A stretch of 64,000 bases of DNA from an uncultured beta proteobacterium (GTDB lineage: Bacteria; Pseudomonadota; Gammaproteobacteria; Burkholderiales; Burkholderiaceae_C). The translations under genes were made by a program, and so were the position numbers. The stretch is taken from NCBI GenBank assembly GCA_903897925.1, contig CAIUDG010000002.1, positions 1-64,000 of the forward strand. The letters are read 5' to 3'. This document shows, piece after piece, positions 24,781 to 32,722 of the stretch. The notes under the pieces were generated by a model. That model did not search any database and had not been told where the DNA came from. It saw only the letters and a list, made by a program, of their open reading frames with translations. Position 1 is the first letter of the stretch; every line of letters begins with the position of its first letter.

Positions 24781-25821
24781 ATGGACTCCACGATTGCCAG
24801 CATCCTGCTGCTCGATGGTCTGACCAACGGGGCGATCTACGCCCTGCTGGGGCTGGCCACGGTACTGGTATTTACGGTCACGCGGGTGATCTTCATTCCG
24901 CAAGGGGAGTTTGTGGCCTATGGCGCACTGACACTGGCGATTCTGCAAACCGGCAAGGTGCCGGGCACGGTCTGGCTGCTGTTGTGCATGGCGGTGCTGG
25001 CGGCGCTGATGGAGCTGTTCAGCCGCTGGCAGCACCACCGCAACCTGAAGGCGGCTGTCAAGTCGGCCGGGCGGGTGCTGCTGGTGCCGGTGGCGATTGC
25101 CTTGCTCACGGTGTGGGCGGCGCCGCAGCAGTTTCCCATGCCGGTGCAGGCCTTGCTGAGCGTGCTGATTGTCACCAGCTTCGGCCCGCTGATTTACCGG
25201 GTGGCGTTTCAGTCGCTGGAGTCGGCCACACCGCTGGTGTTGCTGATTGTGTCGGTTGGTGTGCACTTCGCCATGACGGGCCTGGGCTTGCTGTTCTTCG
25301 GTGCCGAGGGCTACCGCAATCCGTCTTTCTGGGATGCGCGTTTTGACCTGGGTCCGGTGGCATTGAGTGGGCAGACGGTGATTATTTTTGCCTGCTCGCT
25401 GGCCCTGATTGTTTTTCTTTGGTTGTTCTTCGAACGCTCTCTGATGGGCAAGGCCCTGCGCGCTACCGCCGTGAACCGGCTGGGTGCGCGCCTGATGGGT
25501 ATTTCCACGCACAGCTCGGGGCAGCTGGCGTTTGCCATGGCCGCGCTGATAGGCGCACTGTCGGGTTTGCTGATCGGTCCTTCGACCACGGTGTTTTATG
25601 ACTCCGGCTTTCTGATCGGACTGAAAGGCTTTGTCGCCGCCGTGGTGGCCGGCCTGTCCAGTTATCCGGGCGCGCTGCTGGGCGCCTTGTTCGTCGGGGG
25701 CGTGGAGTCTTTCGGCTCGTATTGGGCCAGTTCATTCAAGGAAGTCATTGTGTTCACCATGATTCTTCCGGTCTTGCTGTGGCGCTCGATGCAAAGCGGT
25801 CATTCGGACGAGGAGCATTGA
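24781..25821 (+). CDS. branched-chain-type ABC transporter permease (LivH-like)
   Basis: A 346-residue membrane protein with about eight hydrophobic segments, starting [23 protein letters not shown], the usual opening of LivH permeases. It includes [31 protein letters not shown], the conserved region near the C-terminus. It begins 12 bases after the binding-protein gene and ends just before the fused permease-ATPase (one base gap), so translation is probably coupled. A somewhat longer central loop (about residues 75-115) than typical LivH is visible. Confidence 0.92.
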   Translation: MDSTIASILLLDGLTNGAIYALLGLATVLVFTVTRVIFIPQGEFVAYGALTLAILQTGKVPGTVWLLLCMAVLAALMELFSRWQHHRNLKAAVKSAGRVLLVPVAIALLTVWAAPQQFPMPVQALLSVLIVTSFGPLIYRVAFQSLESATPLVLLIVSVGVHFAMTGLGLLFFGAEGYRNPSFWDARFDLGPVALSGQTVIIFACSLALIVFLWLFFERSLMGKALRATAVNRLGARLMGISTHSSGQLAFAMAALIGALSGLLIGPSTTVFYDSGFLIGLKGFVAAVVAGLSSYPGALLGALFVGGVESFGSYWASSFKEVIVFTMILPVLLWRSMQSGHSDEEH

Positions 25822-25822
25822 G

Positions 25823-27589
25823 ATGGCAAGTCATGGAATTCGCTGGGCAGCGTTGGCGCTGCTGGTACTGGCGCTGGCACTGCTGCCGCTGCCGGACTTC
25901 TGGATTACCCAGCTCAACTACATCGGTCTGTACAGCCTGGTGTGTCTGGGCCTGGTGCTGTTAACCGGTGTCGCCGGGCTGACCTCCTTCGGTCAGGCCG
26001 CTTTTGTCGGCATCGGCGCCTATACCAGCGGCTGGTTCACGCTGAACCTGGGCCTGTCGCCCTGGCTGACGCTGTTCATTGGGCTGGCCTTTACCGTGGT
26101 CTCGGCGCTGATTGTGGGCGGCATCACGCTGCGCATGTCGGGCCACTACCTGCCGCTGGCCACCATCGCCTGGGGCCTGTCGCTGTACTACCTGATGGGC
26201 AACCTGGACGTGCTGGGCAAATACGATGGACTGCTGGGATTGCCGAGCATCACTTTTCTGGTTTGGGACCTGGGCCAGGGGCGCGGCTTTTTTGTGTTGA
26301 CATGGGGCCTGGTGCTGGCGGCGGCGGCGGCCATGCTGTTGCTGCTGGATTCGCGCCCGGGCCGGGCCATGCGCTCGCTGCGCAATGGCACCCAGATGGC
26401 CGAGGCCATGGGCGTCAACACGCTGCGCTACAAGATTGTGATATTTGTGCTGGCGGCGGCACTGGCCTCGATTTCGGGCTGGCTGTTCGCGCATTTCCAG
26501 CGTTCCATCAATCCCTCGCCGTTTGGCCTGAAGATGGGTATCGAATACCTGTTCATGACGGTGGTCGGTGGTGTGGGCCAGGTTTGGGGTGCCGTCACCG
26601 GCGCCTTGCTGACCAAGCTGATGGAAGACCAGCTGCAGGTTTTGCTGCCGAGGTTGATTGGCACCAGTGGCAGCTATGAGGTGATTGTGTTCGGCGTGCT
26701 GCTGGTGTGCATGCTGAAGTTCCTGCCGGACGGTTTGTGGTCGCTGGTGCAGCGCAAGCTGCCGCGCAAGCAGCGTGTGGTGGATTGGACCCAGGCCGCG
26801 GCCTTGCCGCAGCGCAGCCAGCCGGCCGCCGGTGAGGTGGTGCTGGATGTGCAGGCGATTCGCAAAAAGTTCGGCGGGCTGCTGGCGGTCAATGACATCA
26901 GCTTTCAGATCCGGGCCGGCCAGATTGTGGGACTGATCGGACCCAACGGTGCCGGCAAGTCCACCACCTTCAACCTGATCACCGGCGTGCTCGGTCTGAG
27001 CGCTGGCAAAGTGTTCTTTCGTGGTGAAGCCGTCAGTGGCTTGCCTTCGCGCGAAATTGCCCGGCGCGGCATGTCGCGCACTTTCCAGCACGTCAAGATG
27101 ATTCCGGACATGACGGTGCTGGAGAACGTGGCGCTAGGCACCCATTTGCGTGGCCGCAAGGGTGTGTTCGCTGCCATGGCGCGTTTCAATCGGGTCGAGG
27201 AACAGCAGTTGCTGCGTGAAGCGCAACGCCAGCTCGAGCGCGTGGGCATGGGCCAGTACCTGCACGAGCAGGCCGGCAACCTGGCCATGGGACCCCAGCG
27301 CCTGATGGAAATCGCCCGTGCCCTGTGTACCGACCCGGCGCTGCTGCTGCTGGACGAACCGGCGGCCGGTCTGCGCCACCAGGAAAAGCAAGACCTGGCG
27401 GGCGTGCTGCGCCAGCTGCAGGGCGAGGGCGTCAGCATCCTGCTGGTCGAACACGACATGGGCCTGGTGATGGACGTTTGCGAGCACCTGGTGGTGATGG
27501 AGTTTGGCACCTTGCTGACCGAAGGCACGCCACTCGAAATTCAGAACAGTCCGCAGGTGCGCGCCGCGTACCTGGGCACCGAACATTAA
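25823..27589 (+). CDS. fused branched-chain-type ABC permease and ATPase (LivM-LivG)
   Basis: A 588-residue fusion. Residues 1 to about 320 form a LivM-like permease with multiple membrane helices (VCLGLVLLTGVAGLTSFGQAAFVGIGAYTSGW is its family segment, shown here only as a landmark near 35-70). Residues about 335-588 form a LivG-like ATPase: Walker A GPNGAGKST near 373, a MGPQRLMEIARAL signature region where LSxGQ is usual, and Walker B LLLLDEPAAGL. The permease C-terminal tail runs directly into the ATPase without a stop. Such fusions are known in some proteobacterial Liv-type systems. It pairs with LivH- and LivF-like neighbours. Confidence 0.92.
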   Translation: MASHGIRWAALALLVLALALLPLPDFWITQLNYIGLYSLVCLGLVLLTGVAGLTSFGQAAFVGIGAYTSGWFTLNLGLSPWLTLFIGLAFTVVSALIVGGITLRMSGHYLPLATIAWGLSLYYLMGNLDVLGKYDGLLGLPSITFLVWDLGQGRGFFVLTWGLVLAAAAAMLLLLDSRPGRAMRSLRNGTQMAEAMGVNTLRYKIVIFVLAAALASISGWLFAHFQRSINPSPFGLKMGIEYLFMTVVGGVGQVWGAVTGALLTKLMEDQLQVLLPRLIGTSGSYEVIVFGVLLVCMLKFLPDGLWSLVQRKLPRKQRVVDWTQAAALPQRSQPAAGEVVLDVQAIRKKFGGLLAVNDISFQIRAGQIVGLIGPNGAGKSTTFNLITGVLGLSAGKVFFRGEAVSGLPSREIARRGMSRTFQHVKMIPDMTVLENVALGTHLRGRKGVFAAMARFNRVEEQQLLREAQRQLERVGMGQYLHEQAGNLAMGPQRLMEIARALCTDPALLLLDEPAAGLRHQEKQDLAGVLRQLQGEGVSILLVEHDMGLVMDVCEHLVVMEFGTLLTEGTPLEIQNSPQVRAAYLGTEH

Positions 27590-27603
27590 AGGAGGCACAC
27601 GCT

Positions 27604-28338
27604 ATGCGTACGCCCGTGCTTCGCATCCAGCAACTGCGCGCCGGCTATGGCCGCGCCGAAGTGCTGCACGGTATTGACCTGCACCTGGAACAGGGCAGTG
27701 TCATTACCGTCATCGGTCCCAACGGGGCTGGCAAATCGACCCTGCTCAACACCCTGATGGGCATTTTGCCGAGCCAGGGCACGATCGAACTTGATGGCCA
27801 GCCGATCCAGTCGCTGACGCTGGAAGAGCGCGTCATGCGCGGTATTGCGCTGGTGCCGGAAAAGCGCGAACTGTTTGGCACCATGCCGGTGGAAGACAAC
27901 CTGCTGCTCGGCGGCTACCGCCAGATGCGCCTGGCGAATGCCTTCTGGCGCGACCGCCTGGAGGCGGTGTACGCCCTGTTTCCGCGCCTGAAAGAGCGCC
28001 GCATGCAGCTGGCCGGCACCATGTCCGGGGGCGAACGCCAGATGCTGGCGGTGGGCCGCTCGCTGATGTCGGGGCCAAGCGTGCTGATGCTTGACGAGCC
28101 CAGCCTGGGCCTGGCGCCGCTGATCGTCAACGAAATTTTCAGCATCATCGAGCGCCTGCGCGAAACCGGCGTCAGCATCATTTTGGTGGAGCAAAATGCG
28201 CGTGCCGCGCTGGCGGTGGCCGACTATGCCTATGTGCTGGAAATGGGCGAGGTCGGACTGCACGGCCCGGCGGCCGACCTGGCCCAGGACCCGCGCGTGA
28301 TCGACACCTACCTGGGTGCGGCCAAGAAAAGCGGCTGA
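27604..28338 (+). CDS. branched-chain-type ABC transporter ATPase (LivF-like)
   Basis: A 244-residue ATPase. Walker A is GPNGAGKST, the signature is MSGGERQML, and Walker B is VLMLDEPSLGLAP. The end of the protein (VADYAYVLEMGEVGLHGPAADL) is typical of LivF. The ATG at 27604 has a very strong AAAGGAGG site eight bases upstream, which decides this start over the longer open frame. It is the second nucleotide-binding subunit of the importer and completes the set with the fused LivM-LivG protein. Confidence 0.93.
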   Translation: MRTPVLRIQQLRAGYGRAEVLHGIDLHLEQGSVITVIGPNGAGKSTLLNTLMGILPSQGTIELDGQPIQSLTLEERVMRGIALVPEKRELFGTMPVEDNLLLGGYRQMRLANAFWRDRLEAVYALFPRLKERRMQLAGTMSGGERQMLAVGRSLMSGPSVLMLDEPSLGLAPLIVNEIFSIIERLRETGVSIILVEQNARAALAVADYAYVLEMGEVGLHGPAADLAQDPRVIDTYLGAAKKSG

Positions 28339-28395
28339 CACCTGAGAACACAGAAGAACACCGAAAAAGATAGAAAAAGACAGAAGAAGACCGCG

Positions 28396-30111
28396 ATGAA
28401 TGCCTACCAACCCCGTACCGAAGACATGCACTGGCTGCTGAACCAGGTGCTGCAAGGCGCCAGCCAACTGCAGGTGCTGCCCCCGTTTGCTGAGCTCGAT
28501 GCCGATTTGGTGGCCCAGGTGCTGGACGAAGCCGGCAAGTTCGTTGGCGCGGTGGTGGCGCCGCTGAACCGCACTGGCGATGAAATCGGGTGCCAGTGGA
28601 AAGATGGCCAAGTCACCACGCCGCCGGGCTTTCGCGCCGCCTACCAGGCGTTCTGGCAGGCCGGCTGGCCAGCGCTGTCTGCCGCGCCGGAAGATGGCGG
28701 CCAGGGTTTGCCGGCGGTGCTGGAAGCCATGTTGTACGAAATGCTGAGCGCCGCCAACCACGGCTGGACCATGGCGCCAGGTCTGCTGCATGGCGCCTAC
28801 GAGTGCCTGAAGCACCACGGCAGCGACGAACTCAAGGCGCGCTATCTGGCCAGAATCGCCAGCGGCGAATGGCTGGCCACCATGTGCCTGACCGAAGCCC
28901 ACGCGGGCAGTGACCTCGGTCTGGTGCGCACCAAAGCGGTGGCCCAGGCCGACGGCAGCTACCAAATCAGCGGCAGCAAAATTTTCATCTCCGGCGGCGA
29001 ACATGATTTGAGCGACAACATCGTGCACCTGGTGCTGGCACGCCTGCCGGACGCCCCGCCGGGGCCGAAAGGCTTGTCACTGTTTCTGCTGCCGAAGTTG
29101 TATGACGATGGCCGGCGCAGCGAAGTGCATTGCGAGCGCATCGAAGAAAAAATGGGCCTGCATGGCAGCCCGACCTGCGTGCTGCGCTTTGATGCCGCCA
29201 CCGGCTGGATCATCGGCGCGCCCGGCAAGGGCTTGAACGCCATGTTCGTCATGATGAATGCGGCGCGCCTGCACGTGGCGCTGCAAGGCATCGGTTTGCT
29301 CGATGCCGCCTGGCAAAAGGCCGACGCCTACGCCCAGGAGCGGCGCCAGATGCGCGCGCCGGTGCGCAGCAACCCAGACGCTGAGGCCGATCTGATTGCC
29401 GAACACCCGGCACTGCGGCGCATTCTGGACACCCAACGCGCCTGGATTGACGGCGGCCGCGTGCTGGCCTACCGCACGGCGCTGGAACTCGACATCGCCA
29501 AACACCACGCCGATGGCGCGCGCCGGGCCCAGGCGCAGCGCTGGTGCAGCTTGGTCACGCCAGTCATGAAAGCCGCCTTCACGCAGCAGGCCTTTTACGG
29601 CGGCAGCGAGTGCCTGCAGGTGTTCGGTGGCCACGGCTATGTGCGCGAATGGGGCGTGGAACAGCATGTGCGTGACGCCCGGGTGGCCATGATTTATGAA
29701 GGCACCAACGAAATCCAGGCAATCGATTTGCTGGTGCGCAAGGTATTGCCCGATGGCGCAGTGGCCTTGTGCGCTCTTTTGCAGGACCTGCGCCAGGGCT
29801 TGGACCCTGCGCTGGCGGCGCCGGCGCAGTTGCTGGGCCGGATCGAGGCAGTGCAGGCCATGACGCAGCAATTGCTGGCCGCCGCCAAAGACCAGCACAG
29901 CCTGGCCTTCTGGGTTGCCGATGACTACCTGCGCCTGCTGGCGCTGGTGCTGCTGGACTGGGCTTGGCTTCAGATCCAGCGCGCCGCGCCTGTCGACGCG
30001 GTGCGCTGGCACCAGCCGGCGCAGGCTTTGCAGCGCTGGGTGATGCCGGAACTGGATCTGCGTCTGGGCATCATCGCCCGGGCCCTTACCGGGCAACACA
30101 GCCATGGCTAA
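28396..30111 (+). CDS. acyl-CoA dehydrogenase, long form
   Basis: A 571-residue FAD-dependent acyl-CoA dehydrogenase. The mid-domain FAD/substrate segment MCLTEAHAGSDLGLVRTKA and the active-site region FGGHGYVREWGVEQHVRDARVAMIYEGTNEIQ (landmark near residues 410-440) are clear; the Glu in YEGTNEIQ is the usual catalytic base. It is longer than classical members and carries an extra C-terminal helical domain, like the group with an Acyl-CoA_dh_C extension. In this cluster it may oxidise a saturated phenylpropanoyl-CoA to the cinnamoyl-CoA, widening the substrate range. Its 3-prime end overlaps the MarR gene by eight bases. Confidence 0.9.
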   Translation: MNAYQPRTEDMHWLLNQVLQGASQLQVLPPFAELDADLVAQVLDEAGKFVGAVVAPLNRTGDEIGCQWKDGQVTTPPGFRAAYQAFWQAGWPALSAAPEDGGQGLPAVLEAMLYEMLSAANHGWTMAPGLLHGAYECLKHHGSDELKARYLARIASGEWLATMCLTEAHAGSDLGLVRTKAVAQADGSYQISGSKIFISGGEHDLSDNIVHLVLARLPDAPPGPKGLSLFLLPKLYDDGRRSEVHCERIEEKMGLHGSPTCVLRFDAATGWIIGAPGKGLNAMFVMMNAARLHVALQGIGLLDAAWQKADAYAQERRQMRAPVRSNPDAEADLIAEHPALRRILDTQRAWIDGGRVLAYRTALELDIAKHHADGARRAQAQRWCSLVTPVMKAAFTQQAFYGGSECLQVFGGHGYVREWGVEQHVRDARVAMIYEGTNEIQAIDLLVRKVLPDGAVALCALLQDLRQGLDPALAAPAQLLGRIEAVQAMTQQLLAAAKDQHSLAFWVADDYLRLLALVLLDWAWLQIQRAAPVDAVRWHQPAQALQRWVMPELDLRLGIIARALTGQHSHG

Positions 30112-30565
30112 CCCACGCAACCCCGCCGCGCCGGAAGGCGACAAAGTCGACACCCGGCTGCTGGAGTCGCTGCTCGGCTACAACGCGCGGCGCACCTCGC
30201 TGCTGGCGATTGATGTGTTTCTGCAGCACATGGGCGAATTCGGACTGCGGCCGGTCGATTTTTCCGTGGCCTCGCTGATTTTGCACAACCCCGGCATCAC
30301 CTCGCGCCAGCTGTGCGACGTGCTCGGGCTGCTGCCACCGAACCTGGTTGGCCTGCTGAAAGACCTGGAGCAGCGCGGACTGATCGTCCGCCGTCCGCAT
30401 CCGCTGGATGGCCGGGCGCTCGGCCTGTACGCCACCGACGAAGGCCAGACGTTGGTGCGCGCGGCCGAGAAAAAAGTCACCAGCCTGGAGGCGCAGATTG
30501 CATCACGCCTCAGCGCCGACGAACGCAAGACGCTGATACGGCTATTGAAAAAGGTTTACCTGTAA
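30104..30565 (+). CDS. MarR-family transcriptional regulator
   Basis: A 153-residue winged-helix protein. The helix-turn-helix is in NPGITSRQLCDVLGLLPPNLVGLLKDLEQRGLI and the wing carries RRPHPLDGRALGLYATDEG; both match MarR regulators. Its start overlaps the acyl-CoA dehydrogenase stop, so it is co-expressed with the cluster and probably controls it by feedback. MarR-type regulators of hydroxycinnamate genes (FerC/CouR-like) are usually released by the CoA thioester; by analogy the ligand here may be a hydroxycinnamoyl-CoA. The AT-rich palindrome before the first gene is a candidate target. Confidence 0.88.
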   Translation: MANPRNPAAPEGDKVDTRLLESLLGYNARRTSLLAIDVFLQHMGEFGLRPVDFSVASLILHNPGITSRQLCDVLGLLPPNLVGLLKDLEQRGLIVRRPHPLDGRALGLYATDEGQTLVRAAEKKVTSLEAQIASRLSADERKTLIRLLKKVYL

Positions 30566-30652
30566 CCCCCGTGGCGCGTACTTTTCCGGGGCGCGCCTGT
30601 ATTCCTGCACGCCGCCCTGGTGCGGTGTTAGGGAAGGCCAGCCAGCGCTGCT

Positions 30653-31615
30653 TTAGCGGCTGCCGGCGGTTTGCATTTCGAGCTGGTTGCGCAGAATTTC
30701 CAGGCGTTCTTTCCAGGCCCGGCGCTCGTCCGGTGTGCGGCCCTTGAGGATGCGAAAGCGCCGCAGATCGGGCTCGGACGGGCTCCAGAAGTCGTCACGC
30801 ACCGCCACTTCGAGTTCGCCTGCTATGGAGCGGATGTCGGCGCCGGCCAGGGTCGTGTGCACTGTGCGGCGGCCCGAATGCAGTGTGATGCGGCCATCGC
30901 CATTCAAGTCGATAAACCACAGAATGCCGCCTTTTTCATCGAGTCCGATTTCGCTCGAGATGCCGCTGAAGCCGGCGTTCTTGCGCCATAGCGCGACCTG
31001 GGCTTCGGGATTCAGTTCCGAGCCGTTTCGGGCTGCGTTGCTGGCGGCTTTCTTGGCGGCGGCGGCTTCCGCAGCGGCCTGGGCTTCGGCTTCGGCTTGG
31101 GCCCGGGCCTCGTCTTGCTGCGCTTTGCGCTCTTCCAGTTTTTCGATCCAGATAGCGGTCTGGTTGGAAAATTGCTCAAAGTCTGCCGCCACTTTGCGCG
31201 CTACGTGGTCGATGCGCAGTTGCGAGTGGGTGTTGGTGGCGTCGAAAAACAGGCTGCAGTAACCGGTGGCCTGCTGGCCTTCCTTGCCCGGAACCTTGTG
31301 CACTTCGGGCGCAACTTTGATGCGCAGGCCGATTGCGTCGAAGGTGGCGCTGAGCGCGCCCTGGGTTACCTTGGGCGGGCTTTGTTTGTCGGGTTGCTGG
31401 CTGTAGTGGCCACGCGCGGTCTGAACGATGACGCGTTCCTTGTTGCGTTGCATTTCGACTTGCAGGCCGCGCGCCACAAAGCGCAATCCGCCGTTCACCA
31501 CCAGAACCTCGGTGCGTTCCAGCCAGGCGATGTATTCCATGACCAGATAGCCGATCACCAGCAGCGCCGTGACGGCGCCCAAACCCCACCAGATCGAGTC
31601 GTTCAATGCATTCAT
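30653..31615 (-). CDS. uncharacterised membrane-anchored protein with coiled coil and calcium-loop-like motif
   Basis: I do not recognise the family. The 320-residue protein begins with a single membrane helix (about 9-28, WWGLGAVTALLVIGYLVMEY) followed by a beta-rich soluble domain, an Ala/Glu/Lys-rich coiled coil (about 165-195, EARAQAEAEAQAAAEAAAAK) and a C-terminal domain. Near residue 230-240 is DLNGDGRIT, which looks like an EF-hand or dockerin calcium-binding loop. The tail is rich in Arg/Glu helices. It is a single-gene unit between the MarR gene (convergent) and the DUF2892 region. A role at the envelope is likely; nothing more can be said. Confidence 0.7.
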   Translation of the reverse strand: MNALNDSIWWGLGAVTALLVIGYLVMEYIAWLERTEVLVVNGGLRFVARGLQVEMQRNKERVIVQTARGHYSQQPDKQSPPKVTQGALSATFDAIGLRIKVAPEVHKVPGKEGQQATGYCSLFFDATNTHSQLRIDHVARKVAADFEQFSNQTAIWIEKLEERKAQQDEARAQAEAEAQAAAEAAAAKKAASNAARNGSELNPEAQVALWRKNAGFSGISSEIGLDEKGGILWFIDLNGDGRITLHSGRRTVHTTLAGADIRSIAGELEVAVRDDFWSPSEPDLRRFRILKGRTPDERRAWKERLEILRNQLEMQTAGSR

Positions 31616-31675
31616 TTTTTATCGGCGGCCGGCCAGGTGCCGCGCCGAATCAAATTATGCATGCGGAACATGAAA

Positions 31676-31710
31676 AAACGGGGGCCGCACCCCAAAGGTG
31701 TGGCCCCCGT
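31676..31710 (-). terminator. rho-independent terminator after the DUF2892 gene
   Basis: The arms ACGGGGGCC (31678-31686) and GGCCCCCGT (31702-31710) pair perfectly, with an inner CACC/GGTG extension around a short loop. The run of six A at 31673-31678 reads as a U-tract on the minus strand directly after the hairpin, so this terminates minus-strand transcription from the DUF2892 gene at 31741-31932. Confidence 0.88.
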
Positions 31711-31740
31711 TGTGGCGATGGAATTCGCGTGCCGTGCCGT

Positions 31741-31932
31741 TCAGTGCTTGGTCGAGCAGGTGTTCAGCCCGAGCATGGCATACGGCGGGCACCAGCCGAT
31801 GGCGCCGGTGGCCAGCGGCACCAGACCAAGCCAGCCCCACCAGCCAACGGTGCCGGTGGCGGCCAGGCCGACCAGCGCCACACCGGCGACGATACGTACG
31901 ATGCGGTCCAAGCCGCCTACATTGGATTTCAT
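31741..31932 (-). CDS. DUF2892 (YgaP transmembrane-type) small membrane protein
   Basis: A 63-residue protein with two hydrophobic segments separated by a short turn: a basic Asp/Arg start, RIVAGVALVGLAATG, then LGLVPLATGAIGWCPPYAMLG. This matches DUF2892, the membrane part of YgaP-type rhodaneses, here without a rhodanese domain. The conserved Cys in GWCP and a second near the C-terminus are visible. The ATG at 31932 has an AAAGGA site. It lies about 100 bases downstream of a Crp/Fnr regulator on the same strand and is followed by a strong terminator. Confidence 0.9.
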   Translation of the reverse strand: MKSNVGGLDRIVRIVAGVALVGLAATGTVGWWGWLGLVPLATGAIGWCPPYAMLGLNTCSTKH

Positions 31933-32035
31933 AGCATTCCTTTCAGTTTCAACAAGTTGCAGTCCTGGCGCCATTAGAGGGCGATTGCGCGGCGTTGTCT
32001 GTGACGGAAGTCACACACAGCCAGCCGACGCCACT

Positions 32036-32704
32036 TCAGGGGCGGCTGCGCTCGCTGCTGTGGGCGCGCAGGGCGGCGCTGTCCAAAATGCGGATGCGTT
32101 CGCGTGACAAAGCCACCCAGCCTTCGCCTTCAAAGCGTTTCAGCAGGCGCGTGACCATTTCCCGGACGGTGCCGATTTCGTCGGCCAGGCGCTGGTGCGT
32201 GGTGGCGACTTCCGGGCCGTGGCCGAGCAGGGCGGCGGCCAGACGCTGGTCGAGCCGGGAGAAGGCGACGGCATCAATCAGACTGGTCAGGTCCGCCAGA
32301 CGGTCGGAAAACAGGCCCAGAATGCTGTCGCGAAAGGCGCTGTCGTCAAGCCAGTGCGCGAAACTGGCCGGGTCGATCATGCGCAGCGTGGTTGGCCCGA
32401 CGCTGACGCCGCGCCCGGTCAGCGGTTGCTGGCGGAACAGGCAGGCACTGGAAACCAGACAGATTTCTCCTGGGACGACGCGGTACAACTCAATCGAACG
32501 CCCGTCGCCGGAATTGCGCGACACCTTGACCTCGCCCTGCAGCACCAGCGGAAAGCCCTGGCAGGGCGCGTTTTCTTCGAACAGCAACTGGCCGTTTGGA
32601 ACCTGCAGCAGGGGCGCGCTGCGTTCGATCTGTTGCAGGCTCGGCTGCACGCGGCGCAGCGCCGGGTACAGCGCCAGGAGGTCCGCTTCCATGCCGATGT
32701 CCAT
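32036..32704 (-). CDS. Crp/Fnr-family transcriptional regulator
   Basis: A 222-residue regulator with an N-terminal cyclic-nucleotide-type beta-barrel (GQLLFEENAPCQGFPLVLQG near 36-56) and a C-terminal Crp-type helix-turn-helix (THQRLADEIGTVREMVTRLL near 168-188). Cys residues in the barrel (APCQG, GEICLV, SACLF) could be redox-responsive, but an FNR-type iron-sulfur Cys cluster at the N-terminus is absent. Immediately downstream on the same strand is the DUF2892 gene, its likely target or partner; this regulator-DUF2892 pairing is common in proteobacteria. Internal Met5 at 32692 is an alternative start. Confidence 0.88.
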   Translation of the reverse strand: MDIGMEADLLALYPALRRVQPSLQQIERSAPLLQVPNGQLLFEENAPCQGFPLVLQGEVKVSRNSGDGRSIELYRVVPGEICLVSSACLFRQQPLTGRGVSVGPTTLRMIDPASFAHWLDDSAFRDSILGLFSDRLADLTSLIDAVAFSRLDQRLAAALLGHGPEVATTHQRLADEIGTVREMVTRLLKRFEGEGWVALSRERIRILDSAALRAHSSERSRP

Positions 32705-32722
32705 GGTGCCGGTCTGGCGCGC

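Noticed and set aside
23578-25512. 644-codon minus-strand open frame opposite the transporter genes
   Set aside because: It is antisense to a binding protein and permease with clear family features, and is His/Gln-rich as expected for an antisense shadow.
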